Source of the DNA: Burkholderia sp. WP9
GTDB taxonomy: Bacteria; Pseudomonadota; Gammaproteobacteria; Burkholderiales; Burkholderiaceae
Reading direction: 5' to 3'
Assembly (NCBI RefSeq): GCF_900104795.1
Contig: NZ_FNTG01000002.1
Span: 1,922,001 to 1,986,000 of the forward strand
DNA: 64,000 nucleotides
Shown: positions 37,204 to 46,221 of the stretch, piece by piece
Layout: each line of letters opens with the position of its first letter
How positions within the stretch are numbered: position 1 is the stretch's first letter
The notes under the pieces: generated by a model
The model's input: only the letters and a program-made list of their open reading frames with translations
The model's database searches: none
What the model was told of the DNA's origin: nothing
Made by a program: the position numbers and the translations under genes

Positions 37204-37395
37204 CTGATTCTCCGAGGCGAAGCTTTTCCTGTCATATCCGGGCAGCGCACGGGCCCGTCGGGCCTCAATCTTAGCGTGTGACGCACAGTGACGGAAAAGG
37301 GGATGGCCTGCAGAGCCTGAAGAAGTGTCCGAGTTGGCTTGACTCGATCGATGCGCTGACTTCAGCGCAAGCAACGCGCGGCGGCTGGAAGCAGG

Positions 37396-37572
37396 TCAGT
37401 GAACGCCCGCGGCCAGCCAGGTGCGGACGAACGGAATCGCATGTTCGCCGCCCAGCATGCCGAGCAGTCCGACCAGCGCGACGGTCGGCGGCGCGGGCGA
37501 CTTCACTTCCATTACGCTGTAGAGGAGGCCGACCACCGCTCCGGCAGCCAGCGAGATCAAATACGCTTTCAT
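37396..37572 (-). CDS. XapX-domain small membrane protein
   Basis: 58 residues with two membrane segments: MKAYLISLAAGAVVGLLYSVM and the TVALVGLLGMLGGEHAIPF segment. This is the XapX family, small proteins of unknown function often found alone. The region before the start on the minus strand carries five 12-bp tandem repeats (37584-37643), which would lie in its leader. Confidence 0.82.
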   Translation of the reverse strand: MKAYLISLAAGAVVGLLYSVMEVKSPAPPTVALVGLLGMLGGEHAIPFVRTWLAAGVH

Positions 37573-37583
37573 GACTGTTGTAC

Positions 37584-37643
37584 CCAGGTGAGAAGCCGCG
37601 TGACAGACCACTCGAAAAACCACGTGAAAAGCCACGTGAAAAG
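37584..37643. repeat. Five imperfect 12-bp tandem repeats
   Basis: Five head-to-tail 12-base units with approximate consensus CCACGTGAAAAG fill 37584-37643. The last two are identical, and earlier units are CCAGGTGAGAAG, CCGCGTGACAGA and CCACTCGAAAAA. The period is a multiple of three, so all frames read as 4-residue repeats. It lies between the xapX start codon and the end of the dehydrogenase gene. Confidence 0.85.
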
Positions 37644-37675
37644 CGGGCCGCCACGCCCGCCGGCCGCGACGGCGA

Positions 37676-38641
37676 CTACATCGTGATGACGACCCGGCCG
37701 CGCGTGCCGCTGGCGACGGCGTCGTACGCCTCGCGTGCGCGCTCGAGCGGGAAGGCCTGCGCAATCACCGGCCCGGTCAGCTTGCCGGTTTCGAAACCCT
37801 CGACCAGCGCTGACATCAACGGCGCCGAGTCGGCGACGCCGAGCTTCGCGCTATCCACACCGAGCAACTGGGTCTCGTTGTGATAGAAGTCGATCAGATC
37901 GAACTCGACGCGGCGCTTGGCCGTCGCGCTGATTTCCAGCACCCGGCCGCGTCGCTTGACGAGGGTCAATGCGGTCTCGAAGGCCACACCGCCGACCGTG
38001 TCGTACACCACGTCCGCGCCCGCGCCGCCGGTCAGCGCTCTCAAGCGATCGGTGACGTTTTCGTCGAGCGGCACGTAGTCGTCGATCAGGCGGCCCGCCG
38101 GCGTATCCGCATCGAGTGGATGACGGTCCACGGCGATCACCCGCGCGCCGTGTGCCTTCGCGATCTGCACCACCGCACCACCCACGCCGCCACCCGCGCC
38201 GATCACCGCGATGGTTTCGCCCGCTTGCAGATGCGCGTACTCGACCGTGCCGAGCCAGGCGACCACGAAGTTCACGCCTATGGCGGACGCTTCGGCGTGG
38301 CTCAGTGTTTTGGGTTTGCGCGAAAGCGCCGCGAGCGGCACCTTGATGAATTCGGCATGCGTGCCGTCGCGCGTGAAGCCGATATCGCCGCCGGTGCCCC
38401 ACACTTCGGCGCCGAGCCAGTTTTGCGGACCGTCCACCACCACGCCGCTGAAGTCACGCCCTGGCGTACGGGGCAAAACCGTGTGCCCGAAATGTCCGGA
38501 GACGTTCTTAACGTCGCTCGGATTCACCGAGGCCGCCTTGACCTGCACGACGACGTTGTCCGCATCGGCTTGCGGCGTGGGCAGATCGACGTATTCGAGC
38601 ACTTCGGGGCTGCCGAAGGATTTGAACTGGACGGCTTTCAT
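37676..38641 (-). CDS. Quinone oxidoreductase-type alcohol dehydrogenase (MDR superfamily)
   Basis: 321 residues. The N-terminal GroES-like catalytic domain (MKAVQFKSFGSPEVLEYVDLP, VKAASVNPSDVKN) precedes a Rossmann domain with the NADPH motif GAGGGVGGAVVQIA. No structural or catalytic zinc ligands are seen, so it belongs to the zinc-independent quinone oxidoreductase branch. The start ATG has GGAG 9 bases upstream. It may be controlled by the AraC gene upstream on the same strand, but that is inference. Confidence 0.9.
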   Translation of the reverse strand: MKAVQFKSFGSPEVLEYVDLPTPQADADNVVVQVKAASVNPSDVKNVSGHFGHTVLPRTPGRDFSGVVVDGPQNWLGAEVWGTGGDIGFTRDGTHAEFIKVPLAALSRKPKTLSHAEASAIGVNFVVAWLGTVEYAHLQAGETIAVIGAGGGVGGAVVQIAKAHGARVIAVDRHPLDADTPAGRLIDDYVPLDENVTDRLRALTGGAGADVVYDTVGGVAFETALTLVKRRGRVLEISATAKRRVEFDLIDFYHNETQLLGVDSAKLGVADSAPLMSALVEGFETGKLTGPVIAQAFPLERAREAYDAVASGTRGRVVITM

Positions 38642-38814
38642 CGTGCGTCGCTCCATGCAAGAGGGGTGCTGCTGGATTCCGCGCTATTTCGCGCAGCAGA
38701 TTGAACGTAGTCTAGGTGACCGGCACAAAGGCGTTGAGACAAAGACTTTCGAATATCGGACAAGGCGTTGGGTCTGCATGCGCACGACGCGCAGAAGATA
38801 CGCGCGACGAGTAA

Positions 38815-39687
38815 TCAGCCGGCACGTGTGTTCGCCAGTTCGGATTCGCGTGCGGGTGAGACAACGGAAGCCGCTTCGCTCAATGTGCCGCTCGGATCGA
38901 AGCCAGTGGGCGGCGCGCCGAGTTCGCGGCGGAACATGTCGCTGAAGCTGCTCGGCTGAAAACCGAGCGAGCGCGCGACGCTGCTGACCGGCCGCCCTTC
39001 GGCGAGCCAGGAGACGGCCACCGCCAGTTGCACCTGGCGGCGCCATTCGGCAAAGCCGATACCCAGTTCCCGCGTGAAGAGCCGCGCCAGCGTCCGCACG
39101 CTCGCTCCGACCGAAGCCGCATGCTGCTCGAAACTGATGGCGATCGACGGGTTGTCGATCACCGCGCGGCATAGCGCCTCGAGCCGCCGGTCCGAAGCAT
39201 CGGGCAGCGCGATGCGCAGCGACGAGCGCGGCGCGTGTCCGAGTTCCAGCATGGCGAGACGGTACGCGGCGTCGAGATAGGCTTGATCGCGTGCGCCGGT
39301 GCCCTCGTGTTCCGCGATCGAGGTGATCAGTTCGCGCAGCAGGCCATTCACTTCGAACACGTCGCTGCGCCGGCTCAGGTGACCGACGTTGCGCTCGTGA
39401 AGGTAGAGGTTGCGCATTTCCACTTCGCTCATCATGTGGATGGAATGCAGCGTGCCGGCCGGCAGCCAGACCGCCCGTTGCGGCGGCACGACCAGTGCTT
39501 CGCGGCCGACTTCCACCCACATCACGCCCGATACCGCGTACAGCACCTGCGCCCACGTGTGCGAGTGCGGGTCGATGCGCAGCCCGCGCGGATAGTGCCG
39601 CGCGAGCGAACGGGCGTCGGCGTCGTCATGCAGTTCGGGTGGGCGGGCTTTCGGCACGGCGGGGCGGTTCGGGTCGGCTTCGCGCAA
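38815..39687 (-). CDS. AraC-family regulator with cupin N-terminus
   Basis: 290 residues. A cupin-like sensing domain (about 30-110, HYPRGLRIDPHSHTWAQVLYAVSG and WLPAGTLHSIHM) is joined to two helix-turn-helix motifs (about 185-265, including SVRTLARLFTRELGIGFAEW and SVARSLGFQPSSFSDMFRRELGAPP). It is a transcriptional activator or repressor of unknown effector. It sits upstream of the quinone oxidoreductase gene on the same strand and may regulate it or the transporter gene at 39781. Confidence 0.9.
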   Translation of the reverse strand: MREADPNRPAVPKARPPELHDDADARSLARHYPRGLRIDPHSHTWAQVLYAVSGVMWVEVGREALVVPPQRAVWLPAGTLHSIHMMSEVEMRNLYLHERNVGHLSRRSDVFEVNGLLRELITSIAEHEGTGARDQAYLDAAYRLAMLELGHAPRSSLRIALPDASDRRLEALCRAVIDNPSIAISFEQHAASVGASVRTLARLFTRELGIGFAEWRRQVQLAVAVSWLAEGRPVSSVARSLGFQPSSFSDMFRRELGAPPTGFDPSGTLSEAASVVSPARESELANTRAG

Positions 39688-39780
39688 GCGGATCGCGGAC
39701 CGAGGCGGTCCGTGTTCGAAGCATAACGCGAGGCGCGGGCCTACGTATGTTTACGTGCCGGCCGGCGCGTTCAGCTGCGC

Positions 39781-40725
39781 TTAGGTCCGATGGCCCATCA
39801 ACATCAACAGCAAGGACAGGGTCGCGACGGAGCCAACGGTGGACAGCAGGATTGTCCGTGAGGTGATGTGCGCTTCACGTTCGTAGAACTCGGCGAGCAT
39901 GAACGGGCCGGTGCCGGTGGGCAGCGCGGCCAGCACGACGGCCATCTCGACCAGCGTGGGCGAGAGTCCGAACACGCGCGCCGCGAACCACCACGTCAGC
40001 GCCGGCTGCACCAGCAGCTTGACCCCGGTCAGCAACCAGGAAATGCCGCGTGTGCCGGCCTCGGATGGGCGCTTTTCCGCGAGGAACAAGCCGAGGCTCA
40101 CCAGTGCGCACGGGCTCGCCGCGCCGCCCAATAGTTTCAGGAATGTCTCGACGCTTGCCGGCAACGCGACATGCAGGCTGGCGAACAGCACGCCCACAAT
40201 CGGCGACACGATCAGCGGATTGCGCGCCAGCGAGCCCAGCACTTTCAACGCCAGCTTATGCGGCGTGCGCTCGCTCTGCAGCCCCACCTCGATCAGCACG
40301 ATCGCAAGTGCGAACAGCACACAGGCGACGAGGATCGTGGCGATCGTGGTCGGCGTCTGGCTGGCCGGGCCGAACGCGATCAGTCCCAGGGGGAAGCCAA
40401 TGTAACCGGTGTTCGGATACGACGCCGCGATTGCATCGACGCTTGCATCGGCGAGGTGCCGGCCGCTCAGCAAGCGTATCGCGAGAATCAGCACGAACAC
40501 GCTGACGCACGCAATCGAAAAAGTAGCGACGAAGGCCGGCTGATAGAGCTGCTGCCAGGTGGCGTGCGCCATGATGTCGAACAGCAACGCCGGCAGCGCC
40601 AGCCAGACCACGAAGCGGTTCAGTTCCGAGGCCGAGTTCGGCCCGAGCACGTTGCGCCGGCGACATGCAAAACCCGCGAAAATCAGTCCGAAGACAGGAA
40701 GCAGGATTTCGAGGGTGGCTAACAT
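39781..40725 (-). CDS. AEC-family (auxin efflux carrier type) transporter
   Basis: 314 residues with about ten hydrophobic segments and the AEC start (LEILLPVFGLIFAGFACRRRNVL). Bacterial members transport organic acids such as malate or malonate. It is divergent from a LysR gene, with 124 bases between the starts, the usual layout for LysR-controlled transporters. The ATG at MLATLEILL is preferred to longer upstream starts because it opens the first membrane helix. Confidence 0.87.
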   Translation of the reverse strand: MLATLEILLPVFGLIFAGFACRRRNVLGPNSASELNRFVVWLALPALLFDIMAHATWQQLYQPAFVATFSIACVSVFVLILAIRLLSGRHLADASVDAIAASYPNTGYIGFPLGLIAFGPASQTPTTIATILVACVLFALAIVLIEVGLQSERTPHKLALKVLGSLARNPLIVSPIVGVLFASLHVALPASVETFLKLLGGAASPCALVSLGLFLAEKRPSEAGTRGISWLLTGVKLLVQPALTWWFAARVFGLSPTLVEMAVVLAALPTGTGPFMLAEFYEREAHITSRTILLSTVGSVATLSLLLMLMGHRT

Positions 40726-40849
40726 CGGCGAAAAAATCTCGGGAAGACATGGCGATCCGCCAGCGTAGTGGCTAGCGTTGATACAATCCAATACCGTTTT
40801 TTGTGCCCGACAATACCTTTTTTGCATTGTCATTTCGCGCGAGAGCATC

Positions 40850-41716
40850 GTGATCGATATCAAGCCGCTGCGCTACTTCGTGACGCTTGCCGAAACGCGC
40901 CATTTTGGCCGGGCGGCGGCGCGTCTGAACCTGTCGCAGCCGCCGTTGAGCCGGCAACTGGCGGCGCTGGAGGCGAGCCTCGGCGTCACGCTGGTGGAGC
41001 GCAGTCCGCGCAGCGTCACCTTGACCGCCGCGGGCGAGCGTTTTTACGCCGACGCGAAGGCGATCCTCGCCGCCGTGGAGCAAGCCGTCAGCAACGCACA
41101 AGCTGCCGCGCAGGGCGATGCGGGCAAGCTCGCTATCGGCTTCACGATGTGCGCGGCCTATAACGTCGTGCCCGGCTATGCGCGGGCTTTTGGCGCGGCA
41201 TTTCCCGAGGTCGCGCTGCACCTCCGTGAAGTCGTCTCGAACGACCTCGCCGAGCAGGTGCTCGCCGGCCATATCGACGCGGCCATCATGTTCCCGACTA
41301 TCCCGGACAAGGGGCTCGCCACACGCACGATTCTCAGCGAGCCTTTGTGCGTTGCGCTGTCGCGCAGTCATCCACGATCGCGCGCGCGGCGTCTGAAGAT
41401 CGCGCAACTGGCGGGCGAGCCGTTCGTGCTCGCGTCCGAGGACGTGGCGCCCACTTTGCGCGCGACGATCGTCGAGCATTGCCGCTCTGGCGGCTTCGAA
41501 CCCGACATACGCTTCGAAGTGCAGTTGCAGCAAACAGTGCTGAGCCTCGTCGACGAAGGGGTGGGCGTGGCGCTGGTGCCGGCGTCGATGCGCAAGGCGC
41601 AACTCGCGGGTGTGGTGTTCCGGCCGCTGGTCGATGCGCCGCTGATCGAACAGGTGTTGGCGTGGTCGCCGGCCAATCGCAATCCGTGTCTGGCGCGCTT
41701 TCTCGAACTGGCGTGA
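40850..41716 (+). CDS. LysR-family transcriptional regulator (CynR/BenM-like)
   Basis: 288 residues. The HTH has the FGRAAARLNLSQPPLSRQLAALE pattern of the BenM/CatM/CynR group, followed by an effector domain (LAIGFTMCAAYNVVPGYARAFG). It begins with GTG (VIDIKPLRYFV) with GAGAG upstream. It is divergent from the AEC transporter gene, its likely target. Confidence 0.88.
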   Translation: MIDIKPLRYFVTLAETRHFGRAAARLNLSQPPLSRQLAALEASLGVTLVERSPRSVTLTAAGERFYADAKAILAAVEQAVSNAQAAAQGDAGKLAIGFTMCAAYNVVPGYARAFGAAFPEVALHLREVVSNDLAEQVLAGHIDAAIMFPTIPDKGLATRTILSEPLCVALSRSHPRSRARRLKIAQLAGEPFVLASEDVAPTLRATIVEHCRSGGFEPDIRFEVQLQQTVLSLVDEGVGVALVPASMRKAQLAGVVFRPLVDAPLIEQVLAWSPANRNPCLARFLELA

Positions 41717-41725
41717 ACGCGGCGC

Positions 41726-42394
41726 TTATCGACTGGCGAGCGGGGTTGCCTGGTCCACGGCGTCGTCCGGATAGCGCAGCGCATCGCGTTTGATGAGCCG
41801 GCGGCACCAGAAAGTCCAGGCCGTCAGGCCGGCGTAGACGCCGTACCTCAGCACGTTGGAGGCGATGGCCGAGCGCGGGTCGTCTGCCCATTGCCAGACG
41901 ATCAGACTGCGCAGGAGATTCTCGCCCGTCATGCCGATGCCCCACACGAGCGTCATCAAGCGGATATAGGCGACGAGCGTGGGACGCTCGCGCCAATGCC
42001 GCTCGAAGCTCTCGACGCTGCGATGATCCTCGCGCGACATGGTCGAGCGGCCGAGATAAAACACCAACGGCCGCGGCAGCGCGAGCGATATCAGGAATGA
42101 CACGCCAATCATGCCGGACACCATGGGTTCTTCGATCGCGCGCTGCCGGGCGTTGCTGGCGAGGCCCGCGCCCGTGGCCAGTATGGAAAGCACGATGCCG
42201 ACCAGCACCATCGCACTGAGCGCGTCGAAATGGCGATAGCGCAGCAGGTCCAGGCTCATCCACGCGAGCAGCGGCAACGCCGAGGCGGCTAGCGCGCCGA
42301 GGTGGCCCCAGTGCGGGAGGGCGAGCCGGTAGGCGAGCCAGGGCAAGGCGACGTTCACGATCAGCGCGGTGAGGTAGCGCAGGCGGTGTTTCAT
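41726..42394 (-). CDS. VC0807-type integral membrane protein
   Basis: 222 residues, mostly membrane helices (about six), starting MKHRLRYLTALIVNVALPWLAYRL and containing FLISLALPRPLVFYL. It resembles the VC0807 family of unknown function. Convergent with the LysR gene and only 9 bases away. Confidence 0.78.
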   Translation of the reverse strand: MKHRLRYLTALIVNVALPWLAYRLALPHWGHLGALAASALPLLAWMSLDLLRYRHFDALSAMVLVGIVLSILATGAGLASNARQRAIEEPMVSGMIGVSFLISLALPRPLVFYLGRSTMSREDHRSVESFERHWRERPTLVAYIRLMTLVWGIGMTGENLLRSLIVWQWADDPRSAIASNVLRYGVYAGLTAWTFWCRRLIKRDALRYPDDAVDQATPLASR

Positions 42395-42625
42395 CGATAG
42401 ACCGGTGGTGAGCGGTGCGACGCAGCGCATGCTGTTGTCGATGCGTCTATCGCGTCGACCCGTGTGCGCGGACGTATCGGGGAGTGTATGGCGAAGTCTC
42501 TTCTCCTGCCATAGCTTGCGGCGCGCTCGGTCCGGATTTTGGCCACGCCCCTCGCGCGGAAAAAATCTGCGATGATCGAGCGCACTGCCTGCCGAGCCAC
42601 TTCAACCACGATCCGCTCTTACGCA

Positions 42626-43162
42626 ATGTCTACCCGTCCGACGCTTCTCACTACCTCCCGCCTATCCCTACGCCCGCACACGCGCGACGATTTTCTCGAT
42701 AGCTTTGCGATGTGGTCCGATCCCGAAGTGATTCGCTACATCGGCGGCAAACCGTTCACGCGCGAAGAGGTCTGGGCGCGTCTGCTGCGCTACGCCGGAC
42801 ACTGGGCGATGCTCGGCTACGGCTATTGGGTCGTGCGGGACAAGCAGAGCGGCCGGTTTCTCGGCGAAGTCGGCTTTGCCGACTACCATCGTGAGATCGA
42901 GCCGTCATTGATCGGCACGCCTGAAGTCGGCTGGGCGTTGGATCCGGCCGTACACGGCCACGGCTACGCAACGGAAGCCGTGCTTGCCGCTCTGGAGTGG
43001 GCCGATCAGCAGTGGCCCGGCGGCGAAACGGCCTGTATCGTCGCGCCGGAGAATCTGCCGTCACTGCGCGTTGCTCACAAGTGCGGCTATCGCGAGCAAC
43101 TTCGCACCACGTACAAAGGCAAACCGACCATCGTGCTGCGTCGCGGCTCACACGAAGTCTGA
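42626..43162 (+). CDS. RimJ/RimL-type GNAT N-acetyltransferase
   Basis: 178 residues. TTSRLSLRPHTRDDF opens the fold, with WALDPAVHGHGYATEAV as the acetyl-CoA region (H-G-H-G-Y-A-T-E) and ENLPSLRVAHKCGY as the C-terminal signature. Targets may be ribosomal proteins or small amines. The ATG is chosen at MSTRPTLLTTSRL. Confidence 0.88.
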   Translation: MSTRPTLLTTSRLSLRPHTRDDFLDSFAMWSDPEVIRYIGGKPFTREEVWARLLRYAGHWAMLGYGYWVVRDKQSGRFLGEVGFADYHREIEPSLIGTPEVGWALDPAVHGHGYATEAVLAALEWADQQWPGGETACIVAPENLPSLRVAHKCGYREQLRTTYKGKPTIVLRRGSHEV

Positions 43163-43232
43163 ACCGGCGCGCGACGGGCGTCGCCGCCGGGTGTGTCGCG
43201 CTAGCCGCGTGCCGGCCGGCGCGACACGCGCT

Positions 43233-43973
43233 TCATTGCGGGTCGTTGCCCGCCGCCGCCCGCTGCTTTGCGATCAGATCCGCGAGCCGTTCAACCTGCT
43301 GGCCCTGCGCGTCGAAGTTGCCGGCGTCGAGCCAGCGCGCATAGGCGGAGCGCAGCGCGGGCCATTCGCTGTCGATAACTGAAAACCACGCGGTATCGCG
43401 ATTGCGCTCGCGATACACGATCGCCTGGCGGAAGATGCCCTCGAACGTAAAACCATAGCGCAATGCCGCCGTGCGCGACGGACCGTTCAGCGAATCGCAC
43501 TTCCATTCGAAGCGCCGGTAGCCCAGCTTGTCGAACACCTGCGACATCAGCAGGAACATCGCCTCGGTGGCGATGCGCGTGCGCTTCAGACGCGGCGAAT
43601 ACGTGACGTGGCCGACTTCGATCACGCCGTTGGCGCGGTCGATCCGCATGAGCGCCAGCGTGCCGACCGCCTTGCCGGTCGCCAGATCGATCACCGTACG
43701 GTGCAGCGGATCGGCCGATGCGGCGGCGCGCGTCAGATGCTCGCGATAAGCCGCAAGACTCTCGAACGGACCCACCGTCAGGTAGGTCCAGTCGCTGCCG
43801 TCGGTGGCCGAGCGGTACGCCTCGTACAAGTCCTCGGCGTGGCGCTCCACGTCCACCGGCTCGATCCGGCAATAGCGGCCCACCAGCGGCTCGCGGCCGG
43901 GCGCCTGAGCGCCGTTCCAGCCCGGCACGGGGGCGCCGATCGGCTGCTCGAACGCATTGCGTCTGGGTTCCAT
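43233..43973 (-). CDS. GNAT-family N-acetyltransferase, divergent from MocR
   Basis: 246 residues of the long RimJ/RimL-like GNAT form (GREPLVGRYCRIEPVDVERHAEDLYEAYRS, then RLKRTRIATEAMFLLMSQVFDKLGYRRFEWKCDSLN). AGGAGA precedes the ATG. It is divergent from the MocR-type regulator 110 bases away and is a likely target of it, because MocR genes usually control an adjacent divergent gene. Confidence 0.87.
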   Translation of the reverse strand: MEPRRNAFEQPIGAPVPGWNGAQAPGREPLVGRYCRIEPVDVERHAEDLYEAYRSATDGSDWTYLTVGPFESLAAYREHLTRAAASADPLHRTVIDLATGKAVGTLALMRIDRANGVIEVGHVTYSPRLKRTRIATEAMFLLMSQVFDKLGYRRFEWKCDSLNGPSRTAALRYGFTFEGIFRQAIVYRERNRDTAWFSVIDSEWPALRSAYARWLDAGNFDAQGQQVERLADLIAKQRAAAGNDPQ

Positions 43974-44082
43974 GGATATTCTCCTGTTCGGTTACGAATG
44001 ATCGTCGTTGATGAAGAACGATACGGCAAACGTGGTATGTTAAAAAGATCCACGAGAAACTCATTTGATTGGTCCAGCAGCG

Positions 44083-45594
44083 ATGATCGAAATCATTGGG
44101 CCGCTTGCTTCCGCGAGTGGTGGCAGCGGAGCGAAGCCGGAACCGCTCCAAAAACAGCTGATCGAGCGCTTGCAGCAGGCGATTCTCGCGGGGCGCTTGC
44201 CGGCGGGATCGCTGCTGCCGGCGTCGCGTCTGCTCGCGGAGGAAATGGGGGTGTCGCGCAACACCGTGGTGATCGCGTACGAGCATCTGGCCGCGGTCGG
44301 TTACGTGGTCGCCGACAAGCGAGGCACACGCGTGAGCCCGCTCTCCAGCCCCTCTGCGCGCGGCGAGCCGCGCACACACCCTGCCGCGCCGGAGGTGGCC
44401 TACGCGGCGCGCGTCGGGCAGTTCGCGGCCACGCTCACCCACACGGACAACACCTTGCCGCTGACGCCGGGCACGCCCGCCCTGGACCGGTTTCCGGTGA
44501 CCGCGTGGCGGCGCGCGCTCGAACGGTCCATGGAGCGCGCGTTGCCGCTTGCGCTCGGCTACGGCACGCCGGCTGGCGAGCCGGCATTGCGCGACGCCAT
44601 CGCCGCGCACCTGCGCATGGCGCGCGGGGTGCGTTGCGACGGCTCGCAGGTCGTGATCACCGAGGGCGCGCAGGAGGCGCTGAACCTGTGCGTGCGGCTC
44701 TTCACCAATCCGGGCGATGTCGCGTGGGTCGAGGATCCCGGTTATCGCGGCGCGAAGGCGGCCTTCAATCAGGGCGACCTGATCACGGTGCCGATCCCGG
44801 TCGACTCGGAAGGCATGGCGGCACCCGCCGACGCATGGCGCACCCGGCCGCCCAAGCTGATCTACACGTCGCCGGCGCACCAGTATCCGACGGGTTCGGT
44901 GCTCTCGGTGGCGCGCCGTCTGGAACTGATCGCTCAGGCGCGGCAAAGCGGCGCGTGGCTGATCGAAGACGATTACGACGGTGAATTCCGCCACACCGGC
45001 GAGCCGATCGCCAGCATGCAAGGGCTGGTCGACGACGCGCCGGTTTTGTACGTGGGCTCGTTCAGCAAGACGATGTTTCCCGCGCTGCGCATCGGCTTCG
45101 TGGTGCTGCCGCGCCCGATCGCCGCGCATACCGCCGTCGCGTTGCAGGAGATGCTGCGCGGCGGGCACCGGCTGGAGCAACTGGCGCTCGCGCATTTCAT
45201 TGAGAGCGGCGAGTTCGGGCGGCACCTAGGGCGCATGCGGCGTCTCTATCGCGAGCGACAGCACGCGTTGCGCGACGCGCTCACCGCGCATTTCGCGCCG
45301 TCGCAAATCCTCGGCGGCAATTGCGGCATGCATTTGACGCTGCGCTTGCCGGCGCGCCTAAGCGATCAAACTCTCAGTGAACAAGCGCTTGCGAAAGGGC
45401 TCAATCCGCGCGCGCTATCGGGGTTCGCGCTCCAGCCGCGCGCTGAGACGAACGGGTTGGTGATCGGCTATGGCAGCACGCCCGCGGAGCAACTGGCGCC
45501 CGCCGTCGGCGTGCTGGCCGGGCTGGCGGCCAAGATGGACGGCAAGCCGAAGCGCCGGTCCAGCGAGGTCTCGAGCGCGAAGCTTCGCGTGTAA
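44083..45594 (+). CDS. MocR-type PLP-dependent transcriptional regulator
   Basis: 503 residues. An N-terminal GntR winged helix (LIERLQQAILAGRLPAGSLLPASRLLAEEMGVSRNTVVIAYEHL) is fused to a fold-I aminotransferase domain. The PLP Lys is K329 (GSFSKTMFP), and the DDYDGEFR segment holds the aspartate contact. MocR proteins sense PLP or amino compounds, as PdxR and GabR do. A TTG 18 bases upstream is an alternative start. Probably regulates the divergent GNAT gene and itself. Confidence 0.9.
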   Translation: MIEIIGPLASASGGSGAKPEPLQKQLIERLQQAILAGRLPAGSLLPASRLLAEEMGVSRNTVVIAYEHLAAVGYVVADKRGTRVSPLSSPSARGEPRTHPAAPEVAYAARVGQFAATLTHTDNTLPLTPGTPALDRFPVTAWRRALERSMERALPLALGYGTPAGEPALRDAIAAHLRMARGVRCDGSQVVITEGAQEALNLCVRLFTNPGDVAWVEDPGYRGAKAAFNQGDLITVPIPVDSEGMAAPADAWRTRPPKLIYTSPAHQYPTGSVLSVARRLELIAQARQSGAWLIEDDYDGEFRHTGEPIASMQGLVDDAPVLYVGSFSKTMFPALRIGFVVLPRPIAAHTAVALQEMLRGGHRLEQLALAHFIESGEFGRHLGRMRRLYRERQHALRDALTAHFAPSQILGGNCGMHLTLRLPARLSDQTLSEQALAKGLNPRALSGFALQPRAETNGLVIGYGSTPAEQLAPAVGVLAGLAAKMDGKPKRRSSEVSSAKLRV

Positions 45595-45844
45595 CTTTTT
45601 GAGTTTGTCCACGTGGGCCATGTCGCGCTATCGTGTCGATTATGCGAGGCCATTTCGATCGGAGTGAAATCGACCGATCGCCCGCAAATCATGCCGCGCG
45701 CGCCGCACTGCAACATCGTGTGACAGGCAATGCCTGCAAGGCGGATTGCCTTCAGGGCGTGGGCTGGCCGGGCCGCTGTCGGCCCGGGCATGAAGAATGC
45801 CTTTGCTGTGGTTATCTATGACGATTTATCCGACCGGAGACGAC

Positions 45845-46177
45845 ATGAAGGAAATCGAACCGACCGCGTGGTTTGAGCTTGCGGCCCACACGCCCGTCCG
45901 TGAAGGCTGGTACGAGGTGCAATTGACGAGCGGAGACACGGCTTTCGCGAAGTATGGCGACGGCGTATGGACCGAGAAACCGCTGCTCGTGTTTACGCAT
46001 TGGCGCGGGCTATCCGCCGATCCATCGAAAGCCGCCGATGGCGAAGCCGAGTCGATCGCCGCCGAGGCCACCGCGGCCCAAGGCGTGCGCGCCGCATGGA
46101 ACGCGTTCTTCCCCGGACTCGGTGAAGAACAGCACAAACCACTGGACGCCGTGCCCAACGGCAAAGCGCCCCACTGA
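45845..46177 (+). CDS. Hypothetical protein, Trp/Ala-rich
   Basis: 110 residues, not recognised. A Trp-containing beta-rich N-terminal half (TAWFELAAHTPVREGWYEVQLTSGDTAFAKYGDGVWTEKP) is followed by an Ala-rich helix and an acidic tail. The ATG has GGAGA at the right distance. It stands alone between the MocR and aminoglycoside-kinase genes. Confidence 0.68.
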   Translation: MKEIEPTAWFELAAHTPVREGWYEVQLTSGDTAFAKYGDGVWTEKPLLVFTHWRGLSADPSKAADGEAESIAAEATAAQGVRAAWNAFFPGLGEEQHKPLDAVPNGKAPH

Positions 46178-46221
46178 CTGACGCCGGGGCGGCGGCTCGT
46201 GAGTTGCCGCCCTGATTCGCC

